Source: Bacteroidota bacterium | GTDB taxonomy: Bacteria; Bacteroidota; Bacteroidia; NS11-12g; UBA955 | DNA length: 64,000 bases | Assembly (NCBI GenBank): GCA_016787485.1 | Contig: JAEUUL010000038.1 | Coordinates: 170,117 to 234,116 of the forward strand | Direction of reading: 5' to 3' | In this document: piece after piece, positions 63,046-64,000 of the stretch | Position numbering within the stretch: position 1 is the first letter of the stretch | Layout: every line of letters starts with the position of its first letter | Made by a program: the position numbers and the translations under genes | The notes under the pieces: model-generated | What the model was told of the DNA's origin: nothing | Databases searched by the model: none | The model's input: only the letters and a program-made list of their open reading frames with translations

Positions 63046-63591
63046 ATGAGCCATTCCAAAATAACAGCTTATTTCAAATCCGGTCTCATCGTTTTATTGT
63101 CTTTGGCTCAATATGACGCGCTTAAAGCCCAAAATACAACCGCCGGAAGGGCAAACAAGACGAAGATTGAAATCACAACACTTTCGGGTAGAAAAATTTC
63201 CGGCACCAACCCAATATGGAAAGACAGCTGGGTTAGCATTGAACTCATTATTCCCGGAAAAGGCCAGCACCGCATTACTCCCGTTTTTCATGAAATCAAA
63301 CAAATCAAATTTGTCAGAAATAAGGATGCAAATCTCGCCATCGGGGCTACAGTTGGTGCAGTTGGCCTGGGAGGCGGAACCGTGGCTATCATCAATTCCT
63401 TGAACGGTGTCTCTAATGGGTGGGATCCAACACCCATGTTTGGTCTGATGGGTGGTTGTTGCTTAGGCGGGATTGGCGGGGCCGGGGCAGGAATTCTGCT
63501 TTCTACCAAATTCAAAATGTATATCGGAGGTGATTTGCTTCGTTTTCAGAAGGCCGCCGCTACCTGGAAAAACAGATACGGTGGTTCTTAA
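63046..63591 (+). CDS. Signal-peptide protein with glycine-zipper segment, paralogue 3
   Basis: The 181-residue protein has an N-terminal signal sequence ('SGLIVLLSLAQYDALKAQ'), a basic strand domain ('KTKIEITTLSGRKISGTN', 'FHEIKQIKFVRNKD'), then the glycine-rich hydrophobic hairpin ('IGATVGAVGLGGGTVAI', 'LMGGCCLGGIGGAGAGILL'), the same plan as the genes at 61092 and 61628. The ATG at 63046 is preferred since upstream sequence lacks a signal peptide. It ends in a basic tail. The function is unknown. Confidence 0.65.
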   Translation: MSHSKITAYFKSGLIVLLSLAQYDALKAQNTTAGRANKTKIEITTLSGRKISGTNPIWKDSWVSIELIIPGKGQHRITPVFHEIKQIKFVRNKDANLAIGATVGAVGLGGGTVAIINSLNGVSNGWDPTPMFGLMGGCCLGGIGGAGAGILLSTKFKMYIGGDLLRFQKAAATWKNRYGGS

Positions 63592-63778
63592 TCACTTATT
63601 TTCCGATACAAAAATTGTAGTCTTCTTTACTATCAGGCACTTACAGAGATTGGGCAACAAATAGACAACAAAGGTGTCTAAAACAAGTGCAATAGCACAA
63701 CAAAGAAAGGAAAAAATGTTGTTTGCTGTAGGGTGTGCTGTGCCTTATCATCAGCAAAAGCAAAGATAAGATTTCTAC

Positions 63779-63967
63779 TTACCTGAGTTGCTTGGCAACC
63801 GTTTCCGGTTGCAAGCCCATGTACTGGCAAAACTCATCAACAGTAACAACCTGGTGTTGCTGCTTCTTGAAGTGGTCTTTAATCTTCTTGATGAGGTTTC
63901 TTCCATACCTGTCGCTTCTGCCTGTGATTACCTGAATGTCTTTAGGATAAATGCACAGTCTATTCAT
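63779..63967 (-). CDS. Small conserved Bacteroidota protein
   Basis: The 62-residue product begins 'MNRLCIYPKDIQVITGRSDR' and ends with 'VTVDEFCQYMGLQPETV'. Small proteins of this type are frequent in Bacteroidota, often in several copies, and look like a helix-turn-helix with a second helical pair ('FVSVEEF' type in relatives, from memory). The function is unknown; DNA binding is possible. The frame is open further upstream to the window edge (ATG at 64000), but the start at 63967 begins the conserved part. Confidence 0.6.
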   Translation of the reverse strand: MNRLCIYPKDIQVITGRSDRYGRNLIKKIKDHFKKQQHQVVTVDEFCQYMGLQPETVAKQLR

Positions 63968-64000
63968 TATTTCAATTATACAACTTAATACACTATCCAT

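Noticed and set aside
1..64000. CRISPR array
   Set aside because: I saw no regularly spaced direct repeats of 25-40 bases anywhere; repeated protein-coding motifs (PKD, Asp-box, PAAR) explain the periodic patterns.

Overview
The window comes from a member of the Bacteroidota, probably a Chitinophagia- or Saprospiria-like lineage (lineage is inference). Evidence: several secreted proteins carry type IX secretion (T9SS) C-terminal sorting domains of both type A and type B, promoters fit the TAnnTTTG -7 consensus, there is a three-subunit SdhCAB of Bacteroidota type, and a typical Bacteroidota small protein lies at the right edge. Most of the window is of moderate GC. The 46.3-50.3 kb stretch is clearly more AT-rich and looks acquired.

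Layout. 1-6 kb: a partial secreted protein with an SBBP-type N-terminal module (runs off the left edge), a FucP-like sugar transporter, grpE-dnaJ and riboflavin synthase. 6.0-33.4 kb: one unidirectional minus-strand cluster of 17 genes encoding a complete extracellular contractile injection system (eCIS, Afp/PVC/AlgoCIS type). In transcription order it holds a DUF4255 tail terminator, an unknown eCIS protein, two sheaths, two tube proteins, a DUF5908 small protein, a LysM hub protein, a VgrG-like spike, PAAR, gp25, a J-like and an Afp12-like baseplate protein, a large unknown protein at the Afp13 position, a tape measure, an AAA+ ATPase, a 1391-aa DUF4157 protein ending in a nuclease-like domain, and a SUKH-like putative immunity protein. 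33.4-33.9 kb: a control region with a perfect dyad, shared with the divergent sdhCAB operon (33.9-37.4 kb, closed by a clear terminator). 37.4-41.1 kb: a PKD-rich adhesin-like T9SS type B protein.

41.3-50.3 kb: a defence island. A type I restriction operon (hsdR ... fused hsdM-hsdS) encloses a HigB toxin, HigA antitoxin and SecB-like chaperone, i.e. a toxin-antitoxin-chaperone module. It is followed by a Roco GTPase (LRR-Roc-COR) whose C-terminus resembles DUF4435, the Toprim-like domain of defence nucleases. The island ends next to a 34-codon remnant of an outer-membrane protein gene whose intact paralogue sits 2 kb away. 50.6-64 kb: secreted and envelope proteins, MATE exporter, RluA-type pseudouridine synthase, alkyltransferase-like protein, thioredoxin-fold proteins, tRNA-Phe preceded by an interrupted copy of its own 5' half with palindromic repeats, three paralogous glycine-zipper proteins, an SDR enzyme and a small Bacteroidota protein.

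Main points of interest: (1) the eCIS cargo candidate, a metallopeptidase-motif DUF4157 head plus long amphipathic helical region plus nuclease-like tail, followed after 1 nt by a probable immunity gene, which suggests an antibacterial use; (2) the Roco-DUF4435-like fusion beside restriction genes, a candidate undescribed anti-phage system; (3) the TAC module nested in a restriction operon. All family calls come from reading the protein sequences by eye; no database search was run.
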